This document shows, one piece after another, positions 32,486-41,188 of a stretch of DNA of 64,000 nucleotides; within the stretch, counting starts at the first letter, position 1; the number at the start of each line of letters is the position of its first letter. Both the position numbers and the translations under genes were made by a program. Under the pieces are notes generated by a model. It saw only the letters and a list, made by a program, of their open reading frames with translations. It was not told the origin of the DNA and ran no database searches. This DNA is from Prevotella sp. (GTDB lineage Bacteria > Bacteroidota > Bacteroidia > Bacteroidales > Bacteroidaceae), in the NCBI GenBank assembly GCA_017554105.1, contig JAFZIY010000017.1, forward strand, positions 248,001 through 312,000. Direction: 5' to 3'.

Positions 32486-33370
32486 GTGAAAAAGATTATA
32501 TCTTTAATGGCAGCGACACTGGTCATAGCATCAGTGTTCGCTGTTGGTTTAGGCTGTAAGGACAGCAAGGCTGGTCCTTCTGAACAGCAGAATACCGTAA
32601 GCGACGGGCAGAAGACAGAGAAACAGGAAACGAAAGCCGAGCAACAGAAGGCCGACAAGACACTTCAGGCCGGCGTTCCTGCTGGTGCCCAGGCGCTGAT
32701 GGAGGCCTATCCCGACTTCATAACGGGCTATCGCGACAACAAGATTCTGTTCAAGGACGGTACCGAAATGACCTATGATGACGGTCGTGAGAAGTCGTTC
32801 GTGCAGAAACTCGACGATGCCGACATTGAGGATATGTTCGCCTTCAAGTACGACCTCAACTCATGGACTCCTGAGTTCCAGCAGGATGCAGGACGCAGTC
32901 GCAACGAGGCTTTGTTCAAGAAGATGTACGGCAACTCGGCTGCCGAGGTGCGTAAACATCTCGTCAACGTGCCCTGGTTCGGACAGAACGTGCTGTTCAC
33001 CACCGTCAATGGTGCTGCAGAGCATCTGAAGGCAGTGCGCGACGAACTGGCAAAGCACCCTGAGTTCAAGTCATACTTCAAGTCGGAAGGCACGTTCTAC
33101 TGGAGACAGGTGCGCGGAGCCAACCGCCTGAGTGCACACTCCTACGGCATGACTATCGACATCGGCGGCAACTACAAGACGTATTGGCTATGGTCGAAAG
33201 CCGGAGCGAAGGAGACCGATAAAGTGCAGTACAAGAACAAGATACCGCACGAGATTGTGGAAATCTTCGAGAAGCACGGTTTCATCTGGGGCGGTCGCTG
33301 GTATCACTACGACACCATGCACTTCGAGTATCGTCCTGAGATACTGATGATGGAGAAACTGAGGGAGTAA
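32486..33370 (+). CDS. M15-family D-alanyl-D-alanine carboxypeptidase-like lipoprotein
   Basis: 294 residues, starting at GTG (32486); no ATG is available upstream of the signal peptide. Lipobox VGLGC (Cys24) followed by a Gln/Lys/Glu-rich linker. Zn-peptidase motifs of the M15 (VanY/DacB-like) family: RLSAHSYGMTIDI near 211-223 (His and Asp ligands) and WGGRWYHYDTMHFEYRPE near 268-285 (catalytic and ligand His). Trims peptidoglycan stem peptides in the periplasm. Preceded by a short AACTCC/GGAGTT-rich repeat region and 130 bp ahead of dnaX. Confidence 0.85.
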   Translation: MKKIISLMAATLVIASVFAVGLGCKDSKAGPSEQQNTVSDGQKTEKQETKAEQQKADKTLQAGVPAGAQALMEAYPDFITGYRDNKILFKDGTEMTYDDGREKSFVQKLDDADIEDMFAFKYDLNSWTPEFQQDAGRSRNEALFKKMYGNSAAEVRKHLVNVPWFGQNVLFTTVNGAAEHLKAVRDELAKHPEFKSYFKSEGTFYWRQVRGANRLSAHSYGMTIDIGGNYKTYWLWSKAGAKETDKVQYKNKIPHEIVEIFEKHGFIWGGRWYHYDTMHFEYRPEILMMEKLRE

Positions 33371-33375
33371 AGAAA

Positions 33376-33480
33376 TCAAGAAGTTAAGGAGTTAAAGGAG
33401 TTAAGGAGTTGAGACGGCACTTACAAGTGCAGGCTGATAATGCTGATGTCATAACTCCATAACTCCTTAATTCCGTGACT
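33376..33480. repeat. Inverted GTTAAGGA-type simple repeats before dnaX
   Basis: GTTAAGGAGTTAAAGGAGTTAAGG-like direct repeats at the left face AACTCCATAACTCCTTAATTCC at the right. They can form an imperfect hairpin between the M15 gene and dnaX. Related AGGAGTT/AACTCC words occur at 32347-32465. Possible terminator or attenuator, not proven. Confidence 0.55.
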
Positions 33481-33500
33481 ACATAAAACAAAATAAGACA

Positions 33501-35291
33501 ATGGAATATATCGTTTCGGCAAGAAAATACCGCCCGATGTCGTTCGACACGGTGGTAGGCCAGCAGGCACTCACGACGACGCTGAAGAACGCCGTAAAGA
33601 GTGGCAAGCTGGCTCATGCCTATCTCTTCTGCGGACCGCGAGGTGTGGGAAAGACAACATGCGCCCGCATCTTCGCAAAGGCCATCAACTGTGAGCACCC
33701 GACATCCGAAGGCGAGGCATGCGGGGAATGCGAGAGCTGCAAGGCTTTCCAGGAACAACGCTCCTACAACATCTTTGAACTCGACGCCGCGAGCAACAAC
33801 TCGGTGGAGAACATCAAGGCCCTGATGGAGCAGACACGCATTCCGCCTCAGGTGGGAAAGTACAAAGTGTTTATCATCGACGAGGTTCACATGCTCTCGA
33901 CGCAGGCATTCAACGCCTTCCTCAAGACTCTTGAGGAGCCACCGGCACATGTGATATTCATCCTCGCCACGACAGAGAAACACAAGATTCTGCCCACCAT
34001 CATCTCGCGTTGTCAGATCTATGACTTCGAGCGCATGACGGTGAAGGACACCATCGACCACCTCAAGACGGTTGCCGACAAGGAAGGCATCACATACGAG
34101 GAAGAGGCACTGGCGGTGATTGCTGAGAAATCCGACGGTGGAATGCGCGATGCACTGAGCATCTTCGACCAGGCAGCATCGTTCTGCCAAGGGAACATCA
34201 CTTACGAGAAAGTGATTGAAGACCTCAACGTGCTCGACAGCGACAACTATTTCCGTATCATCGACCTCGCGATGGAGAACAAGGCGGCAGACATCATGGT
34301 GCTGCTCAACGACGTTCTGGCAAAGGGATTCGACGGCGGGAACCTGATTACAGGACTCGCCAAGCACGTGCGCAACGTGCTGATGGCTAAGGATCCGCAG
34401 ACAGTGGGATTGCTCGAGACAAGCCAAAGACAGGAAGAACGCTATAAGGAACAGGCAAAACGTTGCCCTGCGAAGTTCCTTTATCAAGCGCTGAAGATAA
34501 TGAACCAGTGCGACGTGACCTACAAGCAGAGTACAAACAAGCGCCTGCTGGTGGAACTGACGCTGATAGAGGTGGCGCAGATAACGCAGGAGGAAGATGT
34601 GCCTGGCGCGGGGCGCCTGCCCCGAAGATTGAAATCCCTGTTCAAGAAACTTACGAAACGAAGCCAGTCAGAACAAGTGGCAGCACAGGTGGCCACGACT
34701 GGTAAAACGAAGACGACGGCATCAGAGGATGCCGTAGCAGACAACACGCATCCTGCAGAGGAGCCTAACACGCAGCAACAGACAGAAAATGAAACGCCAA
34801 AGGCATCCAAACCGCGCAAGCCGCTGAAACTTGGCGGACTCGGAAACTCATTCAAAAAACTGAGTCAGGGAGCGGAATCGACCGGTAATAAGGATGATGA
34901 GGTGAAGATAGAAAACACTGGTGAGCACAAGAACTTCACCGAAGAGGACCTCAGGAGAGTCTGGTTTGCGATGTGTAACCGCATGCCTCAGCGACTGGCA
35001 GGCATCTCGTCGCGCATCAAGAACATACAACCGAGAATAACAGAGTTCCCCAACGTGGAAGTGGTGGTTGACAACGTACTACTCCTTGAAGACATAAACA
35101 AGATAAAGGGCAGCATCAAGGCAACGCTCATCCGAGACCTTCAGAACGACAGCATCGGACTGACGCTGCGCAAGGCACAAGAAGAGGAGATGGGCAAAGC
35201 GCTCACTCGCCGAGAACTTTACAAGGAAATGCTTGAAAAGAACGCGGCGATGGCTAAACTGCAGAAAATGCTTAATCTTGAGTTGGTGTGA
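33501..35291 (+). CDS. dnaX: DNA polymerase III subunit gamma/tau
   Basis: 596 residues, clamp-loader ATPase. YIVSARKYRPMSFDTVVGQ start, Walker A GPRGVGKTTCAR near 45-56, zinc module with four Cys (CEHPTSEGEACGECESC), Walker B FIIDEVHMLS near 125, the SRC sensor region ISRCQIYDFERM, and the domain III segment. The C-terminal third is low complexity (Gln/Thr/Glu, ~390-450) before a conserved tail with KNIQPRITEF. No obvious -1 frameshift slippery site for a short gamma product was searched for in detail. Its stop codon lies inside the terminator stem. Confidence 0.95.
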   Translation: MEYIVSARKYRPMSFDTVVGQQALTTTLKNAVKSGKLAHAYLFCGPRGVGKTTCARIFAKAINCEHPTSEGEACGECESCKAFQEQRSYNIFELDAASNNSVENIKALMEQTRIPPQVGKYKVFIIDEVHMLSTQAFNAFLKTLEEPPAHVIFILATTEKHKILPTIISRCQIYDFERMTVKDTIDHLKTVADKEGITYEEEALAVIAEKSDGGMRDALSIFDQAASFCQGNITYEKVIEDLNVLDSDNYFRIIDLAMENKAADIMVLLNDVLAKGFDGGNLITGLAKHVRNVLMAKDPQTVGLLETSQRQEERYKEQAKRCPAKFLYQALKIMNQCDVTYKQSTNKRLLVELTLIEVAQITQEEDVPGAGRLPRRLKSLFKKLTKRSQSEQVAAQVATTGKTKTTASEDAVADNTHPAEEPNTQQQTENETPKASKPRKPLKLGGLGNSFKKLSQGAESTGNKDDEVKIENTGEHKNFTEEDLRRVWFAMCNRMPQRLAGISSRIKNIQPRITEFPNVEVVVDNVLLLEDINKIKGSIKATLIRDLQNDSIGLTLRKAQEEEMGKALTRRELYKEMLEKNAAMAKLQKMLNLELV

Positions 35292-35318
35292 GTCTCCTCA
35301 CACCAACTCTTTTTTTAT
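35281..35318 (+). terminator. dnaX terminator, overlapping the stop codon
   Basis: AGTTGGTGTGAG / CTCACACCAACT stem then a T-run; TGA 35289-35291 lies within the left arm. Also faces the converging gene. Confidence 0.85.
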
Positions 35319-36022
35319 TCCTCCTCGCTGACCACTATCTCGGTCACTTCTTCCTTCACTTCGGCTGCTTCTTTCACAACCTCCTTAGCCTCGTCGGCCA
35401 CTTCTACAGCATCCTCGACTACCTCTTCAGCCTCGGTAACCTTCTTGCTGGCTGCGTAGTCCTTGATTGCCGTGATGCACTCAACAACACCCAACAACAG
35501 CAAGCACCATCCAATGGCGTACATCGTGGTGTCGAGAACAGCAAAAGGCTTTATTATCAGCCATACGCCTGCAATGAGAAGAATGACTGGGAATACCCAG
35601 AATAGCCAGTGAACACGTGCGATGCGATTGATAAGTGCAAGTTTCACAAACTGGTTGATGGCTCCGACAATGATGAAAGCACCGAGGATATACATCAGTA
35701 TCTCATCGAAAAGGTCGGGACGAAGGATGAGAACAAGACCAAAAAGCACACTGCCAGCACTCGACATCGGGAACGATGAACGTCCCTTGCCGAAAGCACT
35801 GCGACGCATGGGGCGACCCTTCTCGTCAATCTCAACAGCCTCCTTGCGCTCCTGGAACACGCGAACGAAATAGTTGATGCATGACATCACGCCCACAACA
35901 AGGAACAAGACACCCAGCAGAATGGTTATCCACTTCAACGTACCCGACGGGTCCTTAACCAACAACACGCCCATAGCAATGGCTACGATAGCGCGAAAAA
36001 AAGCACTCTGAATAATCTTCAT
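35315..36022 (-). CDS. DUF308 (HdeD-like) membrane protein
   Basis: 235 residues with about six membrane helices in pairs: FFRAIVAIAMGVLLV, WITILLGVLFLVVGVMSCI, FPMSSAGSVLFGLVLIL, ILMYILGAFIIVGAIN, WLFWVFPVILLIAGVWLII and YAIGWCLLLLGVVECI, fitting the DUF308/HdeD family. A charged cytoplasmic loop (QERKEAVEIDEKGRPMRR) lies between helices 2 and 3. The last ~45 residues are Glu/Val/Ala-rich and probably coiled coil. HdeD relates to acid stress in enterics; no such role is shown here. Own promoter at 36052-36078. Confidence 0.8.
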   Translation of the reverse strand: MKIIQSAFFRAIVAIAMGVLLVKDPSGTLKWITILLGVLFLVVGVMSCINYFVRVFQERKEAVEIDEKGRPMRRSAFGKGRSSFPMSSAGSVLFGLVLILRPDLFDEILMYILGAFIIVGAINQFVKLALINRIARVHWLFWVFPVILLIAGVWLIIKPFAVLDTTMYAIGWCLLLLGVVECITAIKDYAASKKVTEAEEVVEDAVEVADEAKEVVKEAAEVKEEVTEIVVSEEE

Positions 36023-36051
36023 AATTATAACGATTTAGGTTTCTCTTCTGC

Positions 36052-36078
36052 AAAAGTAATACAATTTTATTAAACAAC
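36052..36078 (-). promoter_or_regulatory. Promoter of the DUF308 gene
   Basis: Minus-strand TACTTTTG (36052-36059) with TTG at 36076-36078; the 16-bp spacer is short. Confidence 0.4.
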
Positions 36079-36133
36079 ATCGATTAAGCATGAAAAATCA
36101 ACTCCCTAACCGATTTATTTGGCAGAATTATAC

Positions 36134-36141
36134 TAACTTTG
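36134..36141 (+). promoter_or_regulatory. -7 box for the histidine phosphatase gene
   Basis: TAACTTTG 28 bp upstream of the start; -33 box not clear. Confidence 0.4.
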
Positions 36142-36168
36142 CACGATGACACACATTCATAGGAAGAT

Positions 36169-36678
36169 ATGACAACACTTTTGCTCGTGAGACACGGCGA
36201 GACATTTGACAACGAGAACCAGATAATGCAGGGGCAGACGCAGGGACGACTGAACCCTCGCGGCATTGAACAGGCACGGCAGCTGGCAGAAGAGATGAAG
36301 GAACGGCACATTGACGCCTTCGTTTCGAGCGACCTGAACCGCGCCATCGAGACATGTCGTATCATCGCCGAGCATCACAATGGAACAATAGTCACCACCC
36401 CATTGTTGCGCGAACGCGACTGGGGAGCATTCACCGGACGTTTCATTCCCGACCTTAAGGGCGAGCCTTTCCCTGATGATGTGGAGTCGCTCGACAAACT
36501 GTTGCTGCGTGCCCAGCATTTCATCGATTTCATAAGGGAACGCTTTCCCGACCAGACTGTTCTCGCCGTAGGACACGGAATAATCAATAAGGCAATACAG
36601 GCACAGTTCTACCACAAACAGATGCGTGAAGTGGAACGCATGGGAAACGCCGAGGTACGCACCCTCGACATACCATAA
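36169..36678 (+). CDS. Histidine phosphatase family protein (phosphoglycerate-mutase-like)
   Basis: 169 residues. Catalytic LLLVRHGETFDNENQ at residues 4-18 (phospho-His in RHGE), SSDLNRAIETCRII (Arg of the phosphate pocket), LLRERDWGAFTGR, and TVLAVGHGIINKAI (second catalytic His). Typical of small cofactor-independent-looking branch-2 phosphatases with sugar-phosphate or nucleoside-phosphate substrates; specificity unknown. Single gene with its own terminator. Confidence 0.9.
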   Translation: MTTLLLVRHGETFDNENQIMQGQTQGRLNPRGIEQARQLAEEMKERHIDAFVSSDLNRAIETCRIIAEHHNGTIVTTPLLRERDWGAFTGRFIPDLKGEPFPDDVESLDKLLLRAQHFIDFIRERFPDQTVLAVGHGIINKAIQAQFYHKQMREVERMGNAEVRTLDIP

Positions 36679-36684
36679 CAAAAC

Positions 36685-36713
36685 ACGCCCCGCGATTTCT
36701 CATCGCGGGGCGT
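36685..36713 (+). terminator. Terminator after the histidine phosphatase
   Basis: ACGCCCCGCGAT / ATCGCGGGGCGT, 12-bp GC-rich stem; T-run is weak. Confidence 0.7.
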
Positions 36714-36862
36714 ACAGATTATTTAAAATGACTGTCGTGTTATCCTTTATTTATTAGTTCCTTGTTACCAAATCCTATTTACCTTTATGTTTCACCTATT
36801 GAATCGTCTTATGAATACGATCTGCTTATTTAAATTATTATATATATATTGTAGTGTTATTA

Positions 36863-38176
36863 TTATCTACGTCCTCCGAAGTGACCGCCACCACCGTGTG
36901 AACCACCATGGCTACCGCCGCCACGACTGCCTCCGAACGAGCCGCTGCTGTGTGAACCGCCACCGCGAGAGCCGCCACTGAATGAACCGCTACTGCGAGA
37001 GCTGCTGCTACTTGGACGACTGAACGAACCACTGCTGCGTGAGCTGCTGCTACTTGGACGACTGAACGAACCACTGCTGTGAGAGCTGCTGCCGCTTGGG
37101 CGACTGAAATTGCTGCTACTGCTGTTGTTGCGCTGTACCGGTGAAGAACTGCGGCTTGGAGAGAATGTTCCAGAAGGACGACTCTGTGTTGCGCCACTGT
37201 TGTTTCTACGGTCGAAGCTGCCACGTGCTGTAGAGCGGGTGCTGCTTTCACGAGAGCTGGATGAGCGGTCAATGCTGCGGTTGCGAACATCCGATGCACT
37301 TCTTTCGCTGATTCGGCTTCTTTCCTGGCGTACGCCACCGTCAATAGTACCACGTCTTGTGGTGATTGTGCTATTGCGATTGTTGTCACGTCCACGTCCA
37401 TTACCAAGGTTGCCGTTGTGGTTGTCGCGTCCATGTCCACTACCCATGTTGCCGTTGCGGTTGTCACGGTCACGTCCATATCCGTCACGCATGTTGCCGT
37501 TGCGGTTGTTGTCGCGTCCATGTCCACTACCCATGTTGCCATTGCGGTTGTCACGGTCACGTCCATGTCCGTCACGCATGCCTCCGTTGTGGTTGTCACG
37601 GCCTCGTCCACTGTATCCCTGTGGCTTATGATTGCGATAGTCACCGCGGTCAAAGCCGTTGCGCATACCGTGTCCACGTCCACCATGACTGTTCCTGTGA
37701 CTCATACCCCAGTTACGTCCGTGATACCAGCTCCTGCCTCCATTGTGATGCCAGCTGTGTCCACCGCGATAGGTGTACCAGAAACTTGGGTATCCGAAGT
37801 AGAAGTATGAACGATACGGATAGCGTGCGTAGATTCCGAAGTGCCAGTAACCTGCATCCCAGTACAGCGGACGATAGAAGTAAGCTGCTGCACAATATGC
37901 ACTATACTGCCAGTCGAGGAGTATATAACTCAGGTCGAGATTACGACGTGTCCAATATACGCCATAAAGATCGTCGCGAGTTTCAACACTCATGAGATAG
38001 TCGAGATTTATCTCATACGCTGCTTCGTACTGATCCTCGGTCAGGTTCAGTTCGTAAGCCATCTTGTCTGTCAAGAACAACGCTTCTTGGCGAGCCTGCT
38101 CATAGCCCATAGCGTTGGCATTAACTGCCATTGTTAACAGTGCGGTGAGAGCGATGATAATCTTTTTCATATCCAT
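36863..38176 (-). CDS. Secreted low-complexity repeat protein (Gly/Arg/Asn/Ser-rich)
   Basis: 437 residues; start MDMKK (38176) or MKK (38170). Signal peptide ends near NANA-M. An N-terminal folded part (~20-75) has the helical LTDKMAYELNLTEDQYEAAYEINLDYLMS. An aromatic-rich stretch (~85-150, many Tyr/Trp/His/Gly) is followed by tandem GRDRDNRNGNMGSGH-like repeats (~185-270), Ser/Arg repeats SFSRPSSSSSRSSG (~350-410) and a Gly/Ser/His tail. Very basic and probably disordered outside the N-terminus. The helical N-terminal part resembles small proteins that follow RNA-polymerase ECF or stress genes in Bacteroidetes, but the family is not recognised. It might bind nucleic acid, metal or the surface. 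Confidence 0.7.
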   Translation of the reverse strand: MDMKKIIIALTALLTMAVNANAMGYEQARQEALFLTDKMAYELNLTEDQYEAAYEINLDYLMSVETRDDLYGVYWTRRNLDLSYILLDWQYSAYCAAAYFYRPLYWDAGYWHFGIYARYPYRSYFYFGYPSFWYTYRGGHSWHHNGGRSWYHGRNWGMSHRNSHGGRGHGMRNGFDRGDYRNHKPQGYSGRGRDNHNGGMRDGHGRDRDNRNGNMGSGHGRDNNRNGNMRDGYGRDRDNRNGNMGSGHGRDNHNGNLGNGRGRDNNRNSTITTRRGTIDGGVRQERSRISERSASDVRNRSIDRSSSSRESSTRSTARGSFDRRNNSGATQSRPSGTFSPSRSSSPVQRNNSSSSNFSRPSGSSSHSSGSFSRPSSSSSRSSGSFSRPSSSSSRSSGSFSGGSRGGGSHSSGSFGGSRGGGSHGGSHGGGGHFGGRR

Positions 38177-38280
38177 AGGTTTTAAATTGTTCGTAATGTT
38201 TTACGATGCAAAGAAACAACAAAATATAGAACCCCGCAAAGGATTTTCCCTACTTCGCACGGGATTTTCCCTATAGGTTA

Positions 38281-38600
38281 ATTATTCATGTTTATTTACG
38301 TTCCAATTACGTTTTAATGTTCTCCGCTAATTACCGCTAATGTAACGATATTTGACATAAATACTTTTTAAAACGTAAATGTCCGTAAATGAAACGTAAA
38401 TGCTCGTAAATAAATATTTTCGGTAATTCGCGTTTCATTCGCGATAATTATCGGAGCCATTTATAAGATATTCGCGTTTATTTACGTCTCATTTACGACA
38501 ATTAACGTTCGAGCATCCTCCGCAAATTACCGAGAATTACACGCAAATACTTTTTTAACGTAAATGACCGTAAATGGAACGTAAATGGTCGATAATACTT
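38281..38600. repeat. CGTAAATG box cluster, helically phased
   Basis: Gene-free stretch with ten CGTAAAT boxes. One run of four starts at 38374, 38384, 38395 and 38405; another of three at 38559, 38569 and 38580; three inverted copies (ATTTACG) occur near 38294, 38480 and 38491. Spacing alternates 10 and 11 bp, about one helical turn. The 28-bp triplet at 38374 matches one at 52797 in 27 of 28 positions. No coding potential is credible across 38177-38911. Confidence 0.8.
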
Positions 38601-38645
38601 TTTTTCGGCAATTATCGTTTCATTAGCGTTAATTTGCGGAGTAAA

Positions 38646-38724
38646 TTCGGCGAAATTGCTGACCAAATTCGGCGAAATTGCAAAGTAAACCTGGCAGGAT
38701 TACTGACCAAACCTGGCAGGATTG
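38646..38724. repeat. 22-bp-period palindrome array (TTCGGCGAA x2, CCTGGCAGG x2)
   Basis: Four 9-bp palindromes start exactly 22 bp apart at 38646, 38668, 38690 and 38712. Two have core TTCG-g-CGAA and two CCTG-g-CAGG, all flanked by AA and ATT. The CCTGGCAGG half is identical over 40 bp to 4574-4613. Confidence 0.85.
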
Positions 38725-38911
38725 GTTTCCGAAACGACACGATTTGGCATGCGAATGGTGTCCAACGGAGCTCCCGAAGATCATCATTTGACAAACGAAA
38801 GATCATGTTTTACCCAGTTCTGGATAAGGAATGGGTACATAGAATAAAAATATCGGTAACTCGTTAAGAGCCACCGATATTTTTTTACGCTAACGTTAAC
38901 GGAACACGTTA

Positions 38912-40909
38912 TTATTTTACTATCACTTTCTTTGTCGTGCCGTCACTCATCTTGATGATATTGATGCCTTTCGTTAGTTTGTTTAAACGATTTCCCACCA
39001 CATCATATATAATAACGTCATTGTCCAAGTTGATTGTGGTTGTATCTATTCCAGATGGTGCCTCAACAACTTTTACTACACAAGCAGCAGGGAAACCGCC
39101 ATCAACTGTAGTAGCCACTATTGTTGATGTTCCATATCCCACGGCAATTATTGTTCCATTAGACGAAACTGAACATACAGAAGTGTTAGAGCTCGTCCAC
39201 TCAACAGACTTATCAGAAGCATCTTCAGGTAATACAGTAGCAACCAACTGTTTCATCTGACCGAGCTGTTCCATGGTATATGAGGATTCGTCCAAGGCGA
39301 TTCCTGTTACTGGTTGAATAACAGTAACTTCACACATGTCTTTGGCTTCTCCATTTGACACTGCCGTTGCGGTAATTATTGCACTTCCAGCTTTCTTTGC
39401 TGTCACAATTCCATTTTCGTCAACTTCTGCAACCACATTGTTATTTGAAGTCCACTCCACACCCTTGTTTGTTGTGTTTTCCGGAGAAACTGTTGCAGTA
39501 AGTGTTTCTGACTTTCCAACAATTATAGATGTTGTGTGTTTGTTAATTAAAACTGCGTTTGCGGGTTGCACTACCGTTATTTCACACTCTGCCTCATAAC
39601 CACCATCAACAGAAGTTGCCTTAATTATGCAAGAACCTATACTGACAGCATAGACGTTTCCATCTTCATCAACAGTTGCAACATCATCATTATCTGTACT
39701 CCATGTTATTTCATTGTCTGACGTGCTCATAGGAAGTGTTTTAGCAGTAAGTTGAATAGACTCTCCGACATTTACATTCTCTTTTGTCGTGGAGATTTCT
39801 ATACCCGTGGTGTGCTCGTAAACTTTTACAACACATTGTGCTTGGACTTCTGAATTCTTCACAGAACTAACAACTATATTGGCAGTACCAGGTAAAAGGC
39901 CTACCACCTCGCCATTTTGTGTTACCGATGCAACTTGCACGTCACTACTTTCCCAATTCAGTTCTTTATAATATACCTCTTCCGGCATAAAGGACGCTGT
40001 TAATATACCTGTTTCGCCCCTGTATAACTTTAAATTTGAAGTATCTAAACTGATTTCATCTGGAGCATTCATCTCTACAATGACTTTCATTTTATTGAAT
40101 AACGTAGACTGATATAGAGATTTTGTTCCTGCTGGCACAAAAATAGTATCTCCATATAACCTACAGTCATCAAATGTCACACTTGTTGGATTTTCAATAA
40201 ATGAGACAATGTTACCTTTTTTAATTTTCAGTTTTGATATGTTTGTTATCGTAGAAGATAACACTAACTTGTTAAAATTTGGCCAATCTTGATCACTATA
40301 CGTAGAATGATATGCATAGAGAGTCACAGATTCTAACCCTTCTGATAGTTCAAGAGATTTCATGCTATATTTAGGCAAATTATAATAATTCCACCTATAT
40401 GGGTAATAGGAAACATATATGGTAGCTTCTTTGAATTGACCATTTATAATAACGGTGTCTGCGTTCACTAACATCTCACCTGTTTTTAGATTGGTCACAC
40501 TCTTTGGAGTAGATATTTTTCTTGTATTTATAAATGGAAGAAACAAATTCGAGGGCAATACATTGTTCTCAGTTATTATGGCTTCATTTACATGTCTATT
40601 CCCCGTATCATCTTGATACGACGAAATAAAAACATTTTCACCACCCTTCACTATATTTACATCTGTCAAGTCAATAACTCTTAAATTATAATCCAACTGC
40701 AATTGAACTAGGAAATTAAAGTCTGTTCCGTTCAAATAACCAGTAACTTTAAGTTCTTCCACGGTTTGTTGATCTCCGTAATTAATTTTACTTGATAACC
40801 AGCCAGGTGTCTGGTTGTCAATCACCAAAGATGTTGCTTGGCAAAATGCCTCAATTGCTGCCATACTCATGAGCACAGCCAACAAGAATATAAGTTTAAT
40901 TTGTTTCAT
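38912..40909 (-). CDS. Secreted surface protein: BspA/LRR-like N-terminus and four BIG2 Ig-like domains
   Basis: 665 residues. Signal peptide ends near EAFC-Q. Residues ~45-290 read like BspA-type leucine-rich sheet repeats (LKVTGYLNGTDFNFLVQLQLDYNLRVIDLTDVNI; LELSEGLESVTLY; LVLSSTITNISKLKI; FVPAGTKSLYQ). Four bacterial Ig-like group 2 domains follow at about 295-625, each with L.P..A..K.(V/L).W.SS...VA.V...G.V.A...G...I.A. The end GIDTTTIN ... VYDVVGNRLNKL ... KGINIIKMSDGTTKKVIVK is a T9SS/Prevotella secretion-tail type. Overlaps the upstream small gene by 4 bp (ATGA). Likely adhesin or surface-layer component. Confidence 0.85.
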   Translation of the reverse strand: MKQIKLIFLLAVLMSMAAIEAFCQATSLVIDNQTPGWLSSKINYGDQQTVEELKVTGYLNGTDFNFLVQLQLDYNLRVIDLTDVNIVKGGENVFISSYQDDTGNRHVNEAIITENNVLPSNLFLPFINTRKISTPKSVTNLKTGEMLVNADTVIINGQFKEATIYVSYYPYRWNYYNLPKYSMKSLELSEGLESVTLYAYHSTYSDQDWPNFNKLVLSSTITNISKLKIKKGNIVSFIENPTSVTFDDCRLYGDTIFVPAGTKSLYQSTLFNKMKVIVEMNAPDEISLDTSNLKLYRGETGILTASFMPEEVYYKELNWESSDVQVASVTQNGEVVGLLPGTANIVVSSVKNSEVQAQCVVKVYEHTTGIEISTTKENVNVGESIQLTAKTLPMSTSDNEITWSTDNDDVATVDEDGNVYAVSIGSCIIKATSVDGGYEAECEITVVQPANAVLINKHTTSIIVGKSETLTATVSPENTTNKGVEWTSNNNVVAEVDENGIVTAKKAGSAIITATAVSNGEAKDMCEVTVIQPVTGIALDESSYTMEQLGQMKQLVATVLPEDASDKSVEWTSSNTSVCSVSSNGTIIAVGYGTSTIVATTVDGGFPAACVVKVVEAPSGIDTTTINLDNDVIIYDVVGNRLNKLTKGINIIKMSDGTTKKVIVK

Positions 40910-41166
40910 TGTTTTGTATATTTAAGACTACAATAAATATCAAAATCATCTAACTCTGCAATAATACCACCACATTCATCTACAATTTGTAGTTTCTGAA
41001 TACGCCGTTTGCATTTTTGTATTTCAGGCATATTCTTATTCACGTACAAAGCTATTGCCGTTTCATCAACTAATTCATATCCTTCTTTCAAATGGAGCTG
41101 TAAATCCGTATCTATTCTATAACATTTACCATTTGAATCGTTTAAAGTAAAAAGTATCTTCTTCAT
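40906..41166 (-). CDS. Small hypothetical protein
   Basis: 86 residues, no signal peptide; MKKILFTLNDSNGKCYRIDTDLQLHLKEGYELVDETAIALYVNKNMPEI. Resembles no family I can name. Its TGA overlaps the start of the BIG2 gene, so it is translationally coupled to it. Lys/Glu-rich with two Cys. Two small genes ahead of a large surface protein could be regulators or chaperones, but nothing in the sequence says so. Confidence 0.65.
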   Translation of the reverse strand: MKKILFTLNDSNGKCYRIDTDLQLHLKEGYELVDETAIALYVNKNMPEIQKCKRRIQKLQIVDECGGIIAELDDFDIYCSLKYTKQ

Positions 41167-41188
41167 AGTTAATTATATCATAAAATGG

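Noticed and set aside
33384-34487. 367-codon minus-strand open frame opposite dnaX
   Set aside because: Antisense shadow of the well-supported dnaX gene, rich in Leu/His/Cys with no family resemblance.
38574-38867. 97-codon plus-strand open frame in the 38 kb gene-free stretch
   Set aside because: It runs through the phased repeats and palindrome array; codon use is that of repeat DNA and no start signal or family was found.
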